Assembly: GCA_016874775.1 (NCBI GenBank)
Contig: VGTJ01000008.1
Coordinates: forward strand, 1-62,674
From: Deltaproteobacteria bacterium
Lineage (GTDB): Bacteria; Desulfobacterota; Binatia; Bin18
Direction: 5' to 3'
Length of the DNA: 62,674 nt
Shown: piece after piece, positions 1 to 8,358 of the stretch
How positions within the stretch are numbered: position 1 is the first letter of the stretch
Layout: each line of letters begins with the position of its first letter
Position numbers and translations under genes: made by a program
The notes under the pieces: model-generated
Databases searched by the model: none
What the model saw: the letters and a program-made list of their open reading frames with translations, nothing else
Told to the model about the DNA's origin: nothing

Positions 1-1
1 G

Positions 2-211
2 CGCTTGGAGGTGGTGCGCCGTTCGGCAGACGCCAAAGGCTTTACCGTGTTGCCCCGCCGCTGGGTGGTGGAGCGGTCCTTCGGTTGGCTGGGGCGCTAG
101 CGGCGCTTGTGTCGGGACTTCGAACATACCACCGTTTCCAGTGACGCTATGGTGTACTTGGCCAGTATCCGGCGCACGCTGCGGATGGTGACGACGGAAA
201 ATACGAATTAA
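2..211 (+). mobile_element. IS5-family transposase C-terminal remnant with internal amber stop
   Basis: The window opens inside a reading frame whose residues read [16 protein letters not shown], then a TAG codon at 98-100, then RRLCRDFEHT and a further 30 or so residues to a TAA at 209-211. This matches the end of the DDE domain of IS5-group (IS4/IS5-like) transposases, where the motif is normally W-L-G-R-Y/N-R-R-L with the catalytic Glu in V-V-E-R. The amber codon sits exactly where Tyr or Asn is expected, so this copy is probably inactive. The 5' part is outside the window. Its end abuts the truncated gene at 208-540, suggesting the element's insertion broke that gene. Confidence 0.8.
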
Positions 212-540
212 AAAACACTTTCTAACACTGCGCAGATATTAATAAATGAGAAAGGCCAGCGGGAGTCATCGCTAAAAAGCCACCGCTCTGCATCTTGCGT
301 CGTACGGTCTGTGTTCGAGCTTGGAGTTCGTTGAAAACAACTAATCGCGTCTTCGAGAACGGCACGCATCAAGGCGACCTCACCGCGGCTTGAATCCGTT
401 CTGTTTACTGACCCATAGAATTGTTCTGGTAATACGGCGGCAGGGGGGAGCAACTGCGTTGCCGCCGTTAAGTCATAAAGGAACAATGGCAGTGCAGGTC
501 GGTGAGATGAAGAAGCACGATTCGCTGAATGTTTCTTCAT
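208..540 (-). pseudogene. Conserved hypothetical protein truncated by the IS5 insertion
   Basis: A 110-residue frame with a serine/proline-rich start and a C-terminal half reading MRAVLEDAISCFQR, then DAERWLFSDDSRWPFSFINI and CAVLE. I recognise the W-P-F-S-F-x-N-I-C-x-V-L pattern from small hypothetical proteins of Desulfobacterota-type genomes, where it is followed by a further segment with a D-P-x-Y-L-R motif. Here the conserved block is cut at CAVLE and ends after three unrelated residues, precisely at the boundary with the transposase remnant. I therefore read it as truncated at its C-terminus. A purine-rich GGAGGAGG lies about 45 nt upstream of the ATG, too far for that start, so the true start is uncertain. 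Function unknown. Confidence 0.55.
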
Positions 541-664
541 GGGGTATATTGCTGATTTTCCTGCTTTGAAGACAGGAAAAACCTCCTCCTTCTTTCTTAT
601 GTTTAGGGTTTCTCCCTACGATACTTAGGTAAAACAAGCAAGAGGAGAAAAAGTTGCACTGCGA

Positions 665-1249
665 TCAGCGCTTTAATTTTTCGGTGAAGTACTTACGAAA
701 TTTCATAACCTTTGGGGCCACGACATACTGGCAATACGGTTGGTAGGGATTCCGCGCGAAATATTCTTGATGGTAATCTTCAGCTACATAAAAGGTGTCA
801 AGTGGAGCGAGCTGGGTAACGATGGGATTCTCCCAAATTTTTTCTGCGGTGAGTTCCTTGATGGTTTCTTCCGCTGCGACCTTCTGTTCCTGCGAGTGAT
901 AGAAAATCGCTGAGCGATACTGTGTTCCCACATCTGCTCCCTGGCGATTCAAGGTCGTGGGGTCATGAATGGTAAAGAAGACTTTGAGTATATCTTTGTA
1001 GGAAACTTCGCGTGGGTCGAAGGTCAGTCGCACCACTTCAGCATGACCGGTATCACCCTCACAGACTTGGTAATAGGTTGGATTGGGCACAGTTCCCCCG
1101 CAATAGCCTGACTCGACCTTGTCGATGCCTTTCATGTCCAGGTAAACGGCCTCTAAGCACCAAAAACAACCTCCACCCAACGTTGCCATTTCTTTCCCGT
1201 TCTGTGTCGATGTGTGCACGTGTTCCGTACTCATTTGTGGTTCCCTCAT
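665..1249 (-). CDS. msrA: Peptide methionine sulfoxide reductase MsrA
   Basis: Reduces methionine-S-sulfoxide in proteins and free methionine, using thioredoxin as electron donor; a cytoplasmic oxidative repair enzyme. The protein has 194 residues with the catalytic motif GGGCFWC near residues 25-31 (nucleophile Cys28), the YCGG and GDTGHAEV blocks, and the late [10 protein letters not shown] motif typical of MsrA. GGAAGGAAG lies five bases before the ATG at 1249; a second in-frame ATG six codons in is also possible. No MsrB partner is adjacent. It is transcribed divergently from the RNase T2 gene, so the roughly 90-bp gap between them must hold promoters for both. Confidence 0.96.
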   Translation of the reverse strand: MREPQMSTEHVHTSTQNGKEMATLGGGCFWCLEAVYLDMKGIDKVESGYCGGTVPNPTYYQVCEGDTGHAEVVRLTFDPREVSYKDILKVFFTIHDPTTLNRQGADVGTQYRSAIFYHSQEQKVAAEETIKELTAEKIWENPIVTQLAPLDTFYVAEDYHQEYFARNPYQPYCQYVVAPKVMKFRKYFTEKLKR

Positions 1250-1342
1250 TTTTTCTTCCTTCCCGGTGGCGGGAAGTATTTTGCTGTCCTTTGCCTACCA
1301 TAGACTTTCTTCTATGTTTAGGGGTCATGGAGGGGTGGTGTT

Positions 1343-2011
1343 ATGCGACGAAACAATTTCGTTTTTTGGGCCGTGCTGGTACTGGTGGTGATACTTAGGA
1401 GTGAGCGAGCCGACGCGCAATTCGGTACTTTCTTGCGCGATCAAGCTGGCCGGTTCGACTATTATGTCTTCAGTCTTTCCTGGTCACCCGAGTACTGTGC
1501 TGGAAATCCAGGAGGTGGTGGCTCGACTCAGTGCAATGGAGAGCGGCGGTTTGGCTTTGTGGTGCATGGCTTATGGCCGCAACACGATCGTGGCTATCCG
1601 CAGTTTTGTCGCAACAATTCTCAGGTCAACAAGGAGGTAGTCGAACGTCTCCTGCCGATCATGCCCAGTGAGCGACTGATTCGTCATCAGTGGAAGAAAC
1701 ATGGTACCTGCAGTGGAATGAATTCCGGACAGTATTTTGAGAAAGTCGAGGATGCGTTCGCCTTAGTTACCATTCCTCCACTGTATAAAAACCCTCAAGA
1801 TGCAATGTCCGTTGCCCCTCGTCGATTGAAGAGTGATCTTGTTGCAGCAAATCGAAACTTCAGCGATCAGAACTTTGCACTCATCTGTAAAGGGCGGTTC
1901 CTGAGTGAAGTGCGGGTATGTTTAGATAAAGATCTGAACCCTCGGGCTTGCGGTAGGGAGGTGCGCGATTCGTGTCGTGCTGAGAAAGTGGTTCTTCGTC
2001 CAGTGCGGTGA
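1343..2011 (+). CDS. RNase T2 family secreted ribonuclease
   Basis: A T2-type endoribonuclease that cleaves single-stranded RNA through 2',3'-cyclic phosphates, expected in the periplasm or outside the cell. A signal peptide is visible (basic start, hydrophobic stretch FVFWAVLVLVVIL, then ADAQ). Both conserved active-site blocks are present: FVVHGLWPQ (His75) and HQWKKHGTC (His115, Lys119, His120). In the second block the usual Glu of H-E-W-x-K-H-G-T-C is Gln116. Several Cys suggest disulfides. The start has a GGAGGGG site upstream. The gene is single and ends at a hairpin shared with the convergent OmpA-domain gene. Related to RNase I of enterobacteria by family only. Confidence 0.93.
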   Translation: MRRNNFVFWAVLVLVVILRSERADAQFGTFLRDQAGRFDYYVFSLSWSPEYCAGNPGGGGSTQCNGERRFGFVVHGLWPQHDRGYPQFCRNNSQVNKEVVERLLPIMPSERLIRHQWKKHGTCSGMNSGQYFEKVEDAFALVTIPPLYKNPQDAMSVAPRRLKSDLVAANRNFSDQNFALICKGRFLSEVRVCLDKDLNPRACGREVRDSCRAEKVVLRPVR

Positions 2012-2016
2012 CAATA

Positions 2017-2048
2017 AACCGGGGGCGCGATTCACCGTGCCCCCGGTT
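2017..2048. terminator. Bidirectional hairpin between convergent genes
   Basis: Perfect ten-base arms AACCGGGGGC (2017-2026) and GCCCCCGGTT (2039-2048) around a 12-base loop, lying between the convergent stops of the RNase T2 gene and the DUF937/OmpA gene. The T-tract is weak on either side, so termination is inferred from position and stem strength. Confidence 0.6.
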
Positions 2049-2057
2049 GGTAGATTC

Positions 2058-3356
2058 CTATTTCTTTACAACTACCAACTCTAGGCGCCGATTCTGCGCT
2101 CGGCCTTCTTCGGTATCGTTTGAGGCAGTGGGTTTCTCTTGACCATGTCCCATGGTCGACAAACGAGCTGGAGCAATTCCACTTGCCTCCATAACGGCTT
2201 TGACCGAATCTGCCCGGTCTTGAGAGAGCTTCTTGTTAGCCTCGGCGTCACCGACACTATCTGTGTGACCTTCTAGTCGTGCTTCAGTCGAAGGATAGGC
2301 TGAGAGGATCGCGATCAGATCCTTCACTGTTTGTTCTGACTCCGGTGTAAGTTTTGTCGTTCCAAATTCGAAGTTCAGGTTATCAAAGACAAACGTCCGT
2401 GGAACAGTAGGATCTGCTGTGTCGGCCAAAAACTTTGCCAATCTATAGTTGAATGAACCCGAGGTGAGCGAGATAGATGCCCCTCCAGGTAACGCAATAC
2501 TCTCGACTGGCGGCGCTGCCGGTGCAGGTGGCGGTGTCGGCTGTGCAACAGGCGCTGGCGGTGGCGGAGGAGGCGTTGGCCGAGCGACGGGTGGTGGCGT
2601 CATTTCGTGTTGGGCAACAGGCGCAGGTTGTTCGCTGCAACCGCGTGAGAAAAGAAACCACGGGATGAGAAGACCTGCGAGCAAGAGTGGGATAACCCAC
2701 TTGCCTACGCCGCTTCCTCCGGTCGTAGTTTCGACCGCACGTGTGGCTGCAGCGCTGGCGGCTCCGGTAGCAACCCGTGCTGCTGTATCGGCCAAGCTAG
2801 AGCCGAGATTGCCGAGGTTCGCGAGCCCAAGAACGCCAGCAAGTCCTGCTGGCGCTGCTTTCGAGAGCAGATCTTTCTGGCCGAGGAGGAGACTGACAAG
2901 ATTCGCTGGGTTCAGTCCTTGTGAAGTAGTTTCGCGTCCGAGTAAACCAAGCAGAAGCGGAGCAAGAAGACTGAGCAAGGAGGTTGCGGACGTTCCTTTG
3001 ATTCCACTGCTATTCGCGACCAAGTCTGTCAGTGCTCCGAGTTTCCCACCGAAAACGATGCCGAGTAGATCCTTACCAGTCTTGAGGAAATCTTGTGTCG
3101 AACTCCCGCCACTGAGTAAGCCAGAAAGGTTACCCAAAAGGTTTGTCAGGTTTCCTTGTGTAAGTAAATTGATAAGCCGAGCAGGGCCGTCGGCGTTTGA
3201 TGATGCAAAATTCAACAAACCTGCCAGTACACTGGGAATGGCACCGTCAACGGCCTTTTGCGTATTCGCGGGACTCTCTCCGATGAGCGCACTCACCTTC
3301 TGCATGATATCCGGAGTCAACGCCGTCTTTGCGAGATCTAAAATATTTACTGCCAT
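2058..3356 (-). CDS. DUF937-transmembrane-OmpA domain protein
   Basis: A 432-residue protein. Residues 1-200 resemble the DUF937 (YidB-like) helical region: leucine/glycine-rich with repeated LLGLLG-type stretches. A single membrane segment spans about 219-238 (WVIPLLLAGLLIPWFLF), followed by a Pro/Ala linker and an OmpA C-terminal peptidoglycan-binding domain from about 315 to the end (LEGHTDSVGD, NRRLELVV). The likely role is a cell-envelope protein anchored in the inner membrane with its OmpA domain touching peptidoglycan. I chose the ATG at 3356 because AAGGAGGAGG sits just upstream; the frame is open 66 codons further but that part has no site and no conserved sequence. Confidence 0.88.
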   Translation of the reverse strand: MAVNILDLAKTALTPDIMQKVSALIGESPANTQKAVDGAIPSVLAGLLNFASSNADGPARLINLLTQGNLTNLLGNLSGLLSGGSSTQDFLKTGKDLLGIVFGGKLGALTDLVANSSGIKGTSATSLLSLLAPLLLGLLGRETTSQGLNPANLVSLLLGQKDLLSKAAPAGLAGVLGLANLGNLGSSLADTAARVATGAASAAATRAVETTTGGSGVGKWVIPLLLAGLLIPWFLFSRGCSEQPAPVAQHEMTPPPVARPTPPPPPPAPVAQPTPPPAPAAPPVESIALPGGASISLTSGSFNYRLAKFLADTADPTVPRTFVFDNLNFEFGTTKLTPESEQTVKDLIAILSAYPSTEARLEGHTDSVGDAEANKKLSQDRADSVKAVMEASGIAPARLSTMGHGQEKPTASNDTEEGRAQNRRLELVVVKK

Positions 3357-3756
3357 ACTCCTCCTCCTTACTGGAAAATTTACTTCCTTATCGTCATTGC
3401 TACAGTTAAGTGATGATCCCCTGCATTGCAAGAAAAAAGAGAGAAAGGATGTTTTCAGGTGGAGAAGCGTATAGACATGCCTCTCCACAGCACGCAAGTA
3501 CGTAAAGTGGGGGAGGGAAAGGCAATGCGGGAGCCACTGTCTAATGCAATGCACGCACGATCACGATGTCCTTCTTGCTCATCTGGTGATCGAGATCAAG
3601 GGGAGGCAACATGGACCACGGAACGAAATGTGGTATAGTGCCGCCGCAATAAATGTCAGGTGCGAGTGTGAAACATGAAAGAGGCTCTTTGCTATCCTCA
3701 TTCCTTTACATTCTCGTTATATTTTGTGCATCGCGTCTTTTGTAAGGGAGTCAAAA
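3357..3756. other. Long intergenic region, divergent control region
   Basis: Four hundred bases between divergent genes. I see no conserved protein-coding sequence and no strong hairpin. It holds a possible extended -10 promoter (3612-3639), a possible 13-codon leader frame with a strong ribosome site (3611-3652), and the clear ribosome site AAGGGAG before the ATG at 3757. Confidence 0.5.
3612..3639 (+). promoter_or_regulatory. Candidate promoter of the MetE-like gene
   Basis: TGGACC (3612-3617), a 16-base spacer, and TATAGT (3634-3639) preceded by TG-G, an extended -10 form. It lies about 120 bases before the ATG at 3757. This is a visual match only. Confidence 0.3.
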
Positions 3757-4917
3757 ATGAAAAAGAGTGATACCCGCATTCTCACGACGCATGTTGGGAG
3801 TTTACCTCGCAAGGCTGCGCTCAGCGATTTGCTGATCCGTCAAGAACAAGGTGAAAAAGTTGATGTGGCAAACCTAGAGCGAGTTGCAGAACAAGCAGTG
3901 AAGCATGTGATTGAGAAACAGCTCGGAGCTGGTGTTGATATTGGAAATGATGGCGAGCAGCCACGGATCGGCTTTCAGACCTACGTGCCTCAGCGCATGA
4001 CCGGATTTGCTGGAGAAAGTAAGCGGCCGGTTCCGCAAGATATGCGCGAGTTTCCCGATTTCATGGCGATTCTGCAACGGCGAGATATGGGTCGAGCGAA
4101 AGTCTTTAACGCACCAGAGGCGAGAGCTGAGGTTCAGTATGAAGACTTAACCGGCGTGCAAAAAGAGTGTGCTTTGACTCGTCGTTGTATGGACCAAGCG
4201 CCAAAGCAGTTTGTCGAGCGGTTTATGACTGCTGCCTCGCCGGGAATCATTTGCACGACGATGTTGAATGCCTATTACGATTCACACGAACGCTATGTGA
4301 TGGCCGTCGCCGAACAAATGCGCAAAGAGTATGAGTCTATTCATGCACAGGGATTTGTGTTGCAACTTGACGCTCCCGACTTGGCAATGGAGCGAACCTT
4401 TTTGTTCCAAGATTTATCATTGCCAGAGTTCCAGAAGATCGTTGAATTACACATTACGGCAGTGAATCATGCGGTGCAGAACATCCCTGCTGATCGGGTG
4501 CGACTGCACGTGTGCTGGGGGAATTATGACGGCCCGCATAATCACGATGTACCGCTCGAAGACATCTTGCCGATTCTGTACCAGGCGAACGTTGGGGCAT
4601 TGTCATTAGAAATGTCAAACCCACGCCATCAGCATGAATACAAAGTGTTCCGGAAACATAAATTACCCGATACAAAAATCCTGATTCCTGGAGTAATCGA
4701 TTCAACAACGAATTATATCGAACCAGCAGAAGTGGTCGCCGATCGCATTTGCCAGGTCGTGGATGTGATTGGAGATCGCACGCGTGTGATTGCTGGTTCT
4801 GACTGTGGCTTTGGCACGTTCGCTGGTTGGGAAATGGTGGGTGAGGATGTCGTATGGGCGAAACTCAAAGCTTGCGCTGAAGGAGCGCAACTAGCGACAA
4901 AGAGATTGTGGGGATAA
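3757..4917 (+). CDS. MetE C-terminal-like cobalamin-independent methyltransferase
   Basis: Homologue of the C-terminal catalytic half of MetE (UroD/MetE-like TIM barrel, 386 residues; full MetE is about 750). It keeps the zinc-ligand pattern: H-x-C at His251/Cys253 within RLHVCWGNYDG and a late Cys at residue 350 in AGSDCGFGTF, plus the start signature ILTTHVGSLPR. Stand-alone proteins of this group move methyl groups from corrinoid or folate donors to thiols; whether this one makes methionine from homocysteine cannot be read from sequence. mtnA, a methionine-salvage gene, lies about 0.8 kb downstream, which fits sulfur amino-acid metabolism. The ATG at 3757 follows AAGGGAG; an upstream in-frame ATG at 3724 has no such site. 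Confidence 0.88.
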   Translation: MKKSDTRILTTHVGSLPRKAALSDLLIRQEQGEKVDVANLERVAEQAVKHVIEKQLGAGVDIGNDGEQPRIGFQTYVPQRMTGFAGESKRPVPQDMREFPDFMAILQRRDMGRAKVFNAPEARAEVQYEDLTGVQKECALTRRCMDQAPKQFVERFMTAASPGIICTTMLNAYYDSHERYVMAVAEQMRKEYESIHAQGFVLQLDAPDLAMERTFLFQDLSLPEFQKIVELHITAVNHAVQNIPADRVRLHVCWGNYDGPHNHDVPLEDILPILYQANVGALSLEMSNPRHQHEYKVFRKHKLPDTKILIPGVIDSTTNYIEPAEVVADRICQVVDVIGDRTRVIAGSDCGFGTFAGWEMVGEDVVWAKLKACAEGAQLATKRLWG

Positions 4918-4920
4918 AAA

Positions 4921-5041
4921 CAGGCGATAGGCTTCAGGCTGTAGGCTATAGGGCGAAAAGGCCATAAGTCAAAAAGGTAAGGCTGAAGAATTGTCCTACC
5001 CCTTTTCTCCCTGTATCCTTCGGCCTATAGCTTGAAGCCGG
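4921..5041. repeat. Iterated-word hairpin, dialect GGCTATAGG/GGCTTCAGG
   Basis: Left arm (4922-4955) strings together words such as AGGCTTCAGGCTGTAGGC; right arm (5010-5041) carries the complementary words CGGCCTATAGCTTGAAGCC. A core of about 50 bases, with pyrimidine- and purine-rich runs, separates them. It starts three bases after the stop of the MetE-like gene. The same words recur at 32310-32345. Confidence 0.75.
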
Positions 5042-5087
5042 TTTTCTCATTCATTAGTTTGCGTTCTTGTGCTAAATTCCTTCGCTC

Positions 5088-5666
5088 ATGTCATCGACAA
5101 ATCCAAATCCTTCACCGAATACGACGCAGTCTCGTTCGATCCTCCAGACCATTGGTGCGGTATTCGATGGTATTCTTACATTTATCCGCAAAGCACCAAT
5201 GGTCGTGTTGTTTGGTGCTTTTGCCGTCATTTTGTATTTTCAATACGACGACCAATCATCAGAAAAAGAACTCGCGAAATTCTCGCCGGTTCAGGAAATG
5301 GAACGCGAACCAGAGATTCCCGCGGATTTTCCGAAGGATGCCAATCCACACGTGTTGACCTGTGTTCACAAGGTGAACGCGGATCTCGATAAGAGCCTGT
5401 GGGCAGACGTGTATTACGGGATGGAAGTACGGCTCGACGGGAAGATGTTCGTCGCCAAGGTCACAGAGCAGTGGCAGGACTTGTCTGGCGATAAGCAAAA
5501 GACCGTCGTGCAGTTCATTGTCGACACCTGGGTGCAACATGCGCAGACCCTCAAGATATTCACTTCTGGTGAGGAAATGGATGAAGTGACGATCAAACGT
5601 CTACCGGATGACCACGTCGTGGCAACGTGGAAACCGGCAACTGGAGTCGAAATAATTAAAAATTAA
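5088..5666 (+). CDS. Membrane-anchored protein of unknown function
   Basis: 192 residues that I do not recognise. The N-terminus is hydrophilic and Ser/Thr/Asn/Pro-rich (residues 1-20), followed by one membrane segment at about 40-58 (VVLFGAFAVILYFQY) and a soluble domain of about 130 residues predicted outside the cytoplasm. That domain has scattered charged residues and no obvious catalytic motif. The last four residues before the stop (IIKN) are encoded by the beginning of the iterated-word repeat at 5651, so the native C-terminus may have been altered. No recognisable ribosome site precedes the ATG. It stands alone between two repeats and before mtnA. Confidence 0.7.
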   Translation: MSSTNPNPSPNTTQSRSILQTIGAVFDGILTFIRKAPMVVLFGAFAVILYFQYDDQSSEKELAKFSPVQEMEREPEIPADFPKDANPHVLTCVHKVNADLDKSLWADVYYGMEVRLDGKMFVAKVTEQWQDLSGDKQKTVVQFIVDTWVQHAQTLKIFTSGEEMDEVTIKRLPDDHVVATWKPATGVEIIKN

Positions 5667-5757
5667 AAATGGAGAATTAAAAATTGATATGAGCCTTCTT
5701 ACTCATCAATTCTTCATTTTCCATTCTTCATTTTCCATTCTTCATTTTTCATTTGTG
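5651..5757. repeat. Iterated-word hairpin, dialect AATTAAAAATGAAAA
   Basis: Left arm (5651-5686) is made of ATTAAAAATTAAAAATGG-type words; right arm (5705-5755) is made of their complements (TTCATTTTCCATTCTTC iterated). The core is TATGAGCCTTCTTACTCATC. The left arm overlaps the end of the preceding gene, and the right arm ends five bases before the mtnA ATG. Same dialect at 32271 and 53174. Confidence 0.8.
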
Positions 5758-5761
5758 TAAC

Positions 5762-6841
5762 ATGTCTGATTTTTTTACTGTCGAATGGCAAGACAATGCG
5801 GTCGTGATGCTCGATCAACGACTACTTCCGACCAAAGAGATTTATCGCACCTACCGTGACTATCGCGGGGTCGCCAAAGGCATCAAAGATATGGTCGTAC
5901 GCGGTGCGCCAGCCATTGGTGTTTCGGCGGCAATGGGTATTGCGCTTGGGGCGTATCAACTCAAGAAAGTGGGCGACGCCGAAGAGTTTGCACGACTCTG
6001 CCAGGTATTTGCAGCGACGCGTCCTACCGCGGTGAACCTGTTCTGGGCAATCGAGCGGATGCGTCGTGTGTATCAACGAGCGCAGAAGCAGGGCACCGAC
6101 GCGATCCGTGAAGCGTTGACACGCGAAGCGTTGAAGATGCATGCGGAAGATATTGCTGCCAATCGTCGTATGGGCCGCTACGGAGCGACACTCATTCCTA
6201 AAGACGCAACCATTCTTACGCACTGTAATGCTGGGGCGTTAGCAACGGCTGGCTATGGCACTGCACTGGGTGTGATCCGTACCGCGTGGGAACAAAAGAA
6301 GAACATCTCAGTTTTTGTTCCTGAGACTCGGCCGTTTCTTCAAGGTGCGCGATTAACGGCATGGGAGCTGCAAAAAGAAGGTATTCCCGCAACGCTGATC
6401 ACCGACAACATGGTTGGTCACTTTATGCAGCAAGGGAAAATTGACTGCGTGATTGTCGGCACTGACCGCACTGCTGCCAACGGAGATGTCGCGAACAAGA
6501 TTGGTACCTACACGTCGGCGGTGTTGGCCGCTCGTCACAAGGTGCCGTTCTATGTCGCTGCGCCAACGTCGTCGATCGATCTGGCCTGTCCGAGTGGTAA
6601 GCAGATCCCGATCGAAGAACGCTCCTCACGTGAAGTGACGCATGTCTTTGGTAAGCAAGTCGCGCCAACTAACATGCGGGTTGCAAATCCGGCTTTCGAT
6701 GTCACGCCGCACGAACTCGTTACGGCGATCGTGACAGAAAAAGGGGTGGCGCGAGGGCCGTTTCAGCGAACGCTCCCGCAGTTAGTCAAGGAGCAGGACG
6801 TAAGGACGAAAGGACGAAAAGGCGAAAAGGCGAAAAGATAA
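5762..6841 (+). CDS. mtnA: S-methyl-5-thioribose-1-phosphate isomerase
   Basis: Isomerises methylthioribose-1-phosphate to methylthioribulose-1-phosphate in methionine salvage; cytoplasmic, eIF2B-alpha-like fold. The 359-residue protein shows [15 protein letters not shown], the catalytic cysteine in [10 protein letters not shown] (Cys155), and the catalytic aspartate in [12 protein letters not shown] (Asp235). No other salvage gene (mtnB, C, K) is nearby. The ATG at 5762 is used; an in-frame GTG lies three codons upstream, and neither has a clear ribosome site, because the upstream region is repeat. The last dozen or so residues (Lys/Gly/Arg-rich) are encoded by a GGCGAAAAGG-type repeat and extend past the conserved domain. 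Confidence 0.95.
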   Translation: MSDFFTVEWQDNAVVMLDQRLLPTKEIYRTYRDYRGVAKGIKDMVVRGAPAIGVSAAMGIALGAYQLKKVGDAEEFARLCQVFAATRPTAVNLFWAIERMRRVYQRAQKQGTDAIREALTREALKMHAEDIAANRRMGRYGATLIPKDATILTHCNAGALATAGYGTALGVIRTAWEQKKNISVFVPETRPFLQGARLTAWELQKEGIPATLITDNMVGHFMQQGKIDCVIVGTDRTAANGDVANKIGTYTSAVLAARHKVPFYVAAPTSSIDLACPSGKQIPIEERSSREVTHVFGKQVAPTNMRVANPAFDVTPHELVTAIVTEKGVARGPFQRTLPQLVKEQDVRTKGRKGEKAKR

Positions 6842-6903
6842 AACGTGCAAGACAGCGACAGAAGTCCCCCTCTTTCTTTTTCGCCATTTCCCCATTTTAC
6901 TTT
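6801..6903. repeat. Iterated-word hairpin, dialect GGCGAAAAGGCGAAAAG
   Basis: Left arm (6801-6840) iterates GGACGAAA and GGCGAAAA and forms the end of mtnA; right arm (6869-6903) has the complements TTTTTCGCC and TTTCCCCATTTT. It lies between convergent mtnA and nagZ. The core includes AAGACAGCGACA, also seen inside the repeat at 61505. Confidence 0.7.
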
Positions 6904-6918
6904 TTACCCCTGCCTTTA

Positions 6919-7980
6919 TTACGCCGTCGTCCGTTGAATCTCCTCGACGAGGCGTGCGTGTGCCTGCGAGCCGATTGGCTCTGTAACAGAGGTCCGACGT
7001 TGTTGATGGTTCTTCAGTGTGGCAATGCGGTGGGCTGCTTCTTCCACGCGAGTGTGAGCAAGAACGCCGCTTTTTACCGCTTGCTCGCACGCATTGCGGG
7101 CCGATATTGCCAGGTCAATTTTATGACAAACCAGCAGCATGTCTGCACCAGCAGTGAGGGCACTGATAACGGCTTGATCGATAGTCGAGTGGCGAACCAC
7201 TGCACCCATTTCCAGATCATCGGTGATAATCACACCATTGAACCCCATCTGCTGTCGCAGTAAGCCCGTGAGAATTTTCTGTGATGCAGTAGCGGGAAAC
7301 TCCGGATCAAGCGCAGTGTAGACGACATGCGCGGACATGATCATTTCGATTCCCTCCGCAATGAGCTGCTGAAAAGGGTACAGATCAACCGTGCTCAATT
7401 CTTCAAGGCTGCGCTCGTCCTTGGGTTGGTCATCATGCGAGTCGAGTAAGGTCCCACCGTGTCCTGGAAAGTGTTTGCCACAGGGAATAAGTCCCGCGTC
7501 GCGCAGCCCACGCGCTTGCGCGCGCCCAAAAAGTGCGACCTGATAGGGATCAGTCGAAAACGCCCGATCGCCAATAACTGTATTGGCTGGGTTGGTAAGC
7601 ACATCAAGCACGGGCGCGAAATCGAGATCAATGCCGACACTGCGGAGTTCGTGCCCCATAGCAAGGCCGACTCGATAGGCGAGATCGACAGAATTGGCTT
7701 GGCCCACCTTAAACATGGCGGGAAAGTGCGTGAACGGCGGTTGCAGACGGTGGACGCGACCTCCTTCGTGATCCAAGGCGATGATAGGCCGGTGTGTAGC
7801 GAACAATGAGTGAATTTCTGTACACAGGCTCGCGAGTGCCTCTGGAGTCGTGTAATTGCGACGGAAAAGAACAATGCCCCCGGGGCGCAACTCTTGGAGT
7901 TGTTGACGTGTTTCATTGTCTAACTGTGGTCGGGGAATGCCGACCATGAACAAAGAACCAAGGGTATCTTGCAAACGCAT
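6919..7980 (-). CDS. nagZ: Beta-N-acetylhexosaminidase (NagZ-type)
   Basis: Glycoside hydrolase family 3 enzyme that removes N-acetylglucosamine from muropeptides during cytoplasmic cell-wall recycling. About 353 residues, the usual NagZ size, with LDHEGGRVHRL, the substrate and His/Asp motif CGKHFPGHGGT plus DSHDD, and the nucleophile region GVIITDDLEMGAV. There is no signal peptide in the chosen frame, consistent with a cytoplasmic enzyme. The start is uncertain: ATG at 7980 (MRLQDTLGSLFMVG) matches family starts best, with another ATG eight codons upstream; neither has a good ribosome site. Convergent with mtnA. Confidence 0.92.
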   Translation of the reverse strand: MRLQDTLGSLFMVGIPRPQLDNETRQQLQELRPGGIVLFRRNYTTPEALASLCTEIHSLFATHRPIIALDHEGGRVHRLQPPFTHFPAMFKVGQANSVDLAYRVGLAMGHELRSVGIDLDFAPVLDVLTNPANTVIGDRAFSTDPYQVALFGRAQARGLRDAGLIPCGKHFPGHGGTLLDSHDDQPKDERSLEELSTVDLYPFQQLIAEGIEMIMSAHVVYTALDPEFPATASQKILTGLLRQQMGFNGVIITDDLEMGAVVRHSTIDQAVISALTAGADMLLVCHKIDLAISARNACEQAVKSGVLAHTRVEEAAHRIATLKNHQQRRTSVTEPIGSQAHARLVEEIQRTTA

Positions 7981-8358
7981 ACAGGGCAGTTTAGCAGGGA
8001 TCATACGAAGGACAAATCTTGAGAGGGAGGCTACTAGACAAGCGAAAGAAAAGTGTGCTATCTGCGCTGCCAAATTTTTCGCTGTACTTTCGACGATGAG
8101 AGGGAACTTGCGAGAGGAGCTGATGATGGGCGACGAAGTTGTCGACCCAGAAGCAAGACTCGCTAGGAGAGAGAAGAGAGTAGAAGGCGACCGCTTGGAT
8201 CCACTATTAATTGGACCGAGACGGATGGCGATATAGGGAAACGGGTAGAAGGCGAAACGGGCAAAGGGCGTTCGTTATTCAGAAAAGGAAAACCGTGCCC
8301 CGCTTTTCTCCAGTGATCTATGCAGCCTTTCGGGCTTGGTTGTGAGGAGGAGAGACTC
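7981..8358. other. Divergent intergenic region before panB
   Basis: Just under 380 bases between divergent nagZ and panB. No conserved coding sequence seen. It carries a partly iterated purine-rich stretch at 8226-8275 (GGGAAACGGG, GGCGAAACGGG, CAAAGGGCG) that resembles the left arm of the dialect at 6801, with only a weak complement at 8297-8312. The panB ribosome site GAGGAGGAGAG is at its end. Confidence 0.5.
8226..8312. repeat. Degenerate iterated-word element, dialect GGCGAAA/GGGAAA
   Basis: Purine-rich words ATAGGGAAACGGG, GAAGGCGAAACGGG and CAAAGGGCG on the left, and a short complementary run CCCCGCTTTTCTCC on the right. Less regular than its relatives at 6801 and 61460. Confidence 0.45.

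Noticed and set aside
2449-3474. Long reading frame of 341 codons on the plus strand
   Set aside because: Shadow of the DUF937-OmpA gene on the other strand, with no family resemblance and no ribosome site.
3426-3638. Small gene of 70 codons before the MetE-like gene
   Set aside because: No ribosome site at its start, composition like the intergenic region, and no known family.
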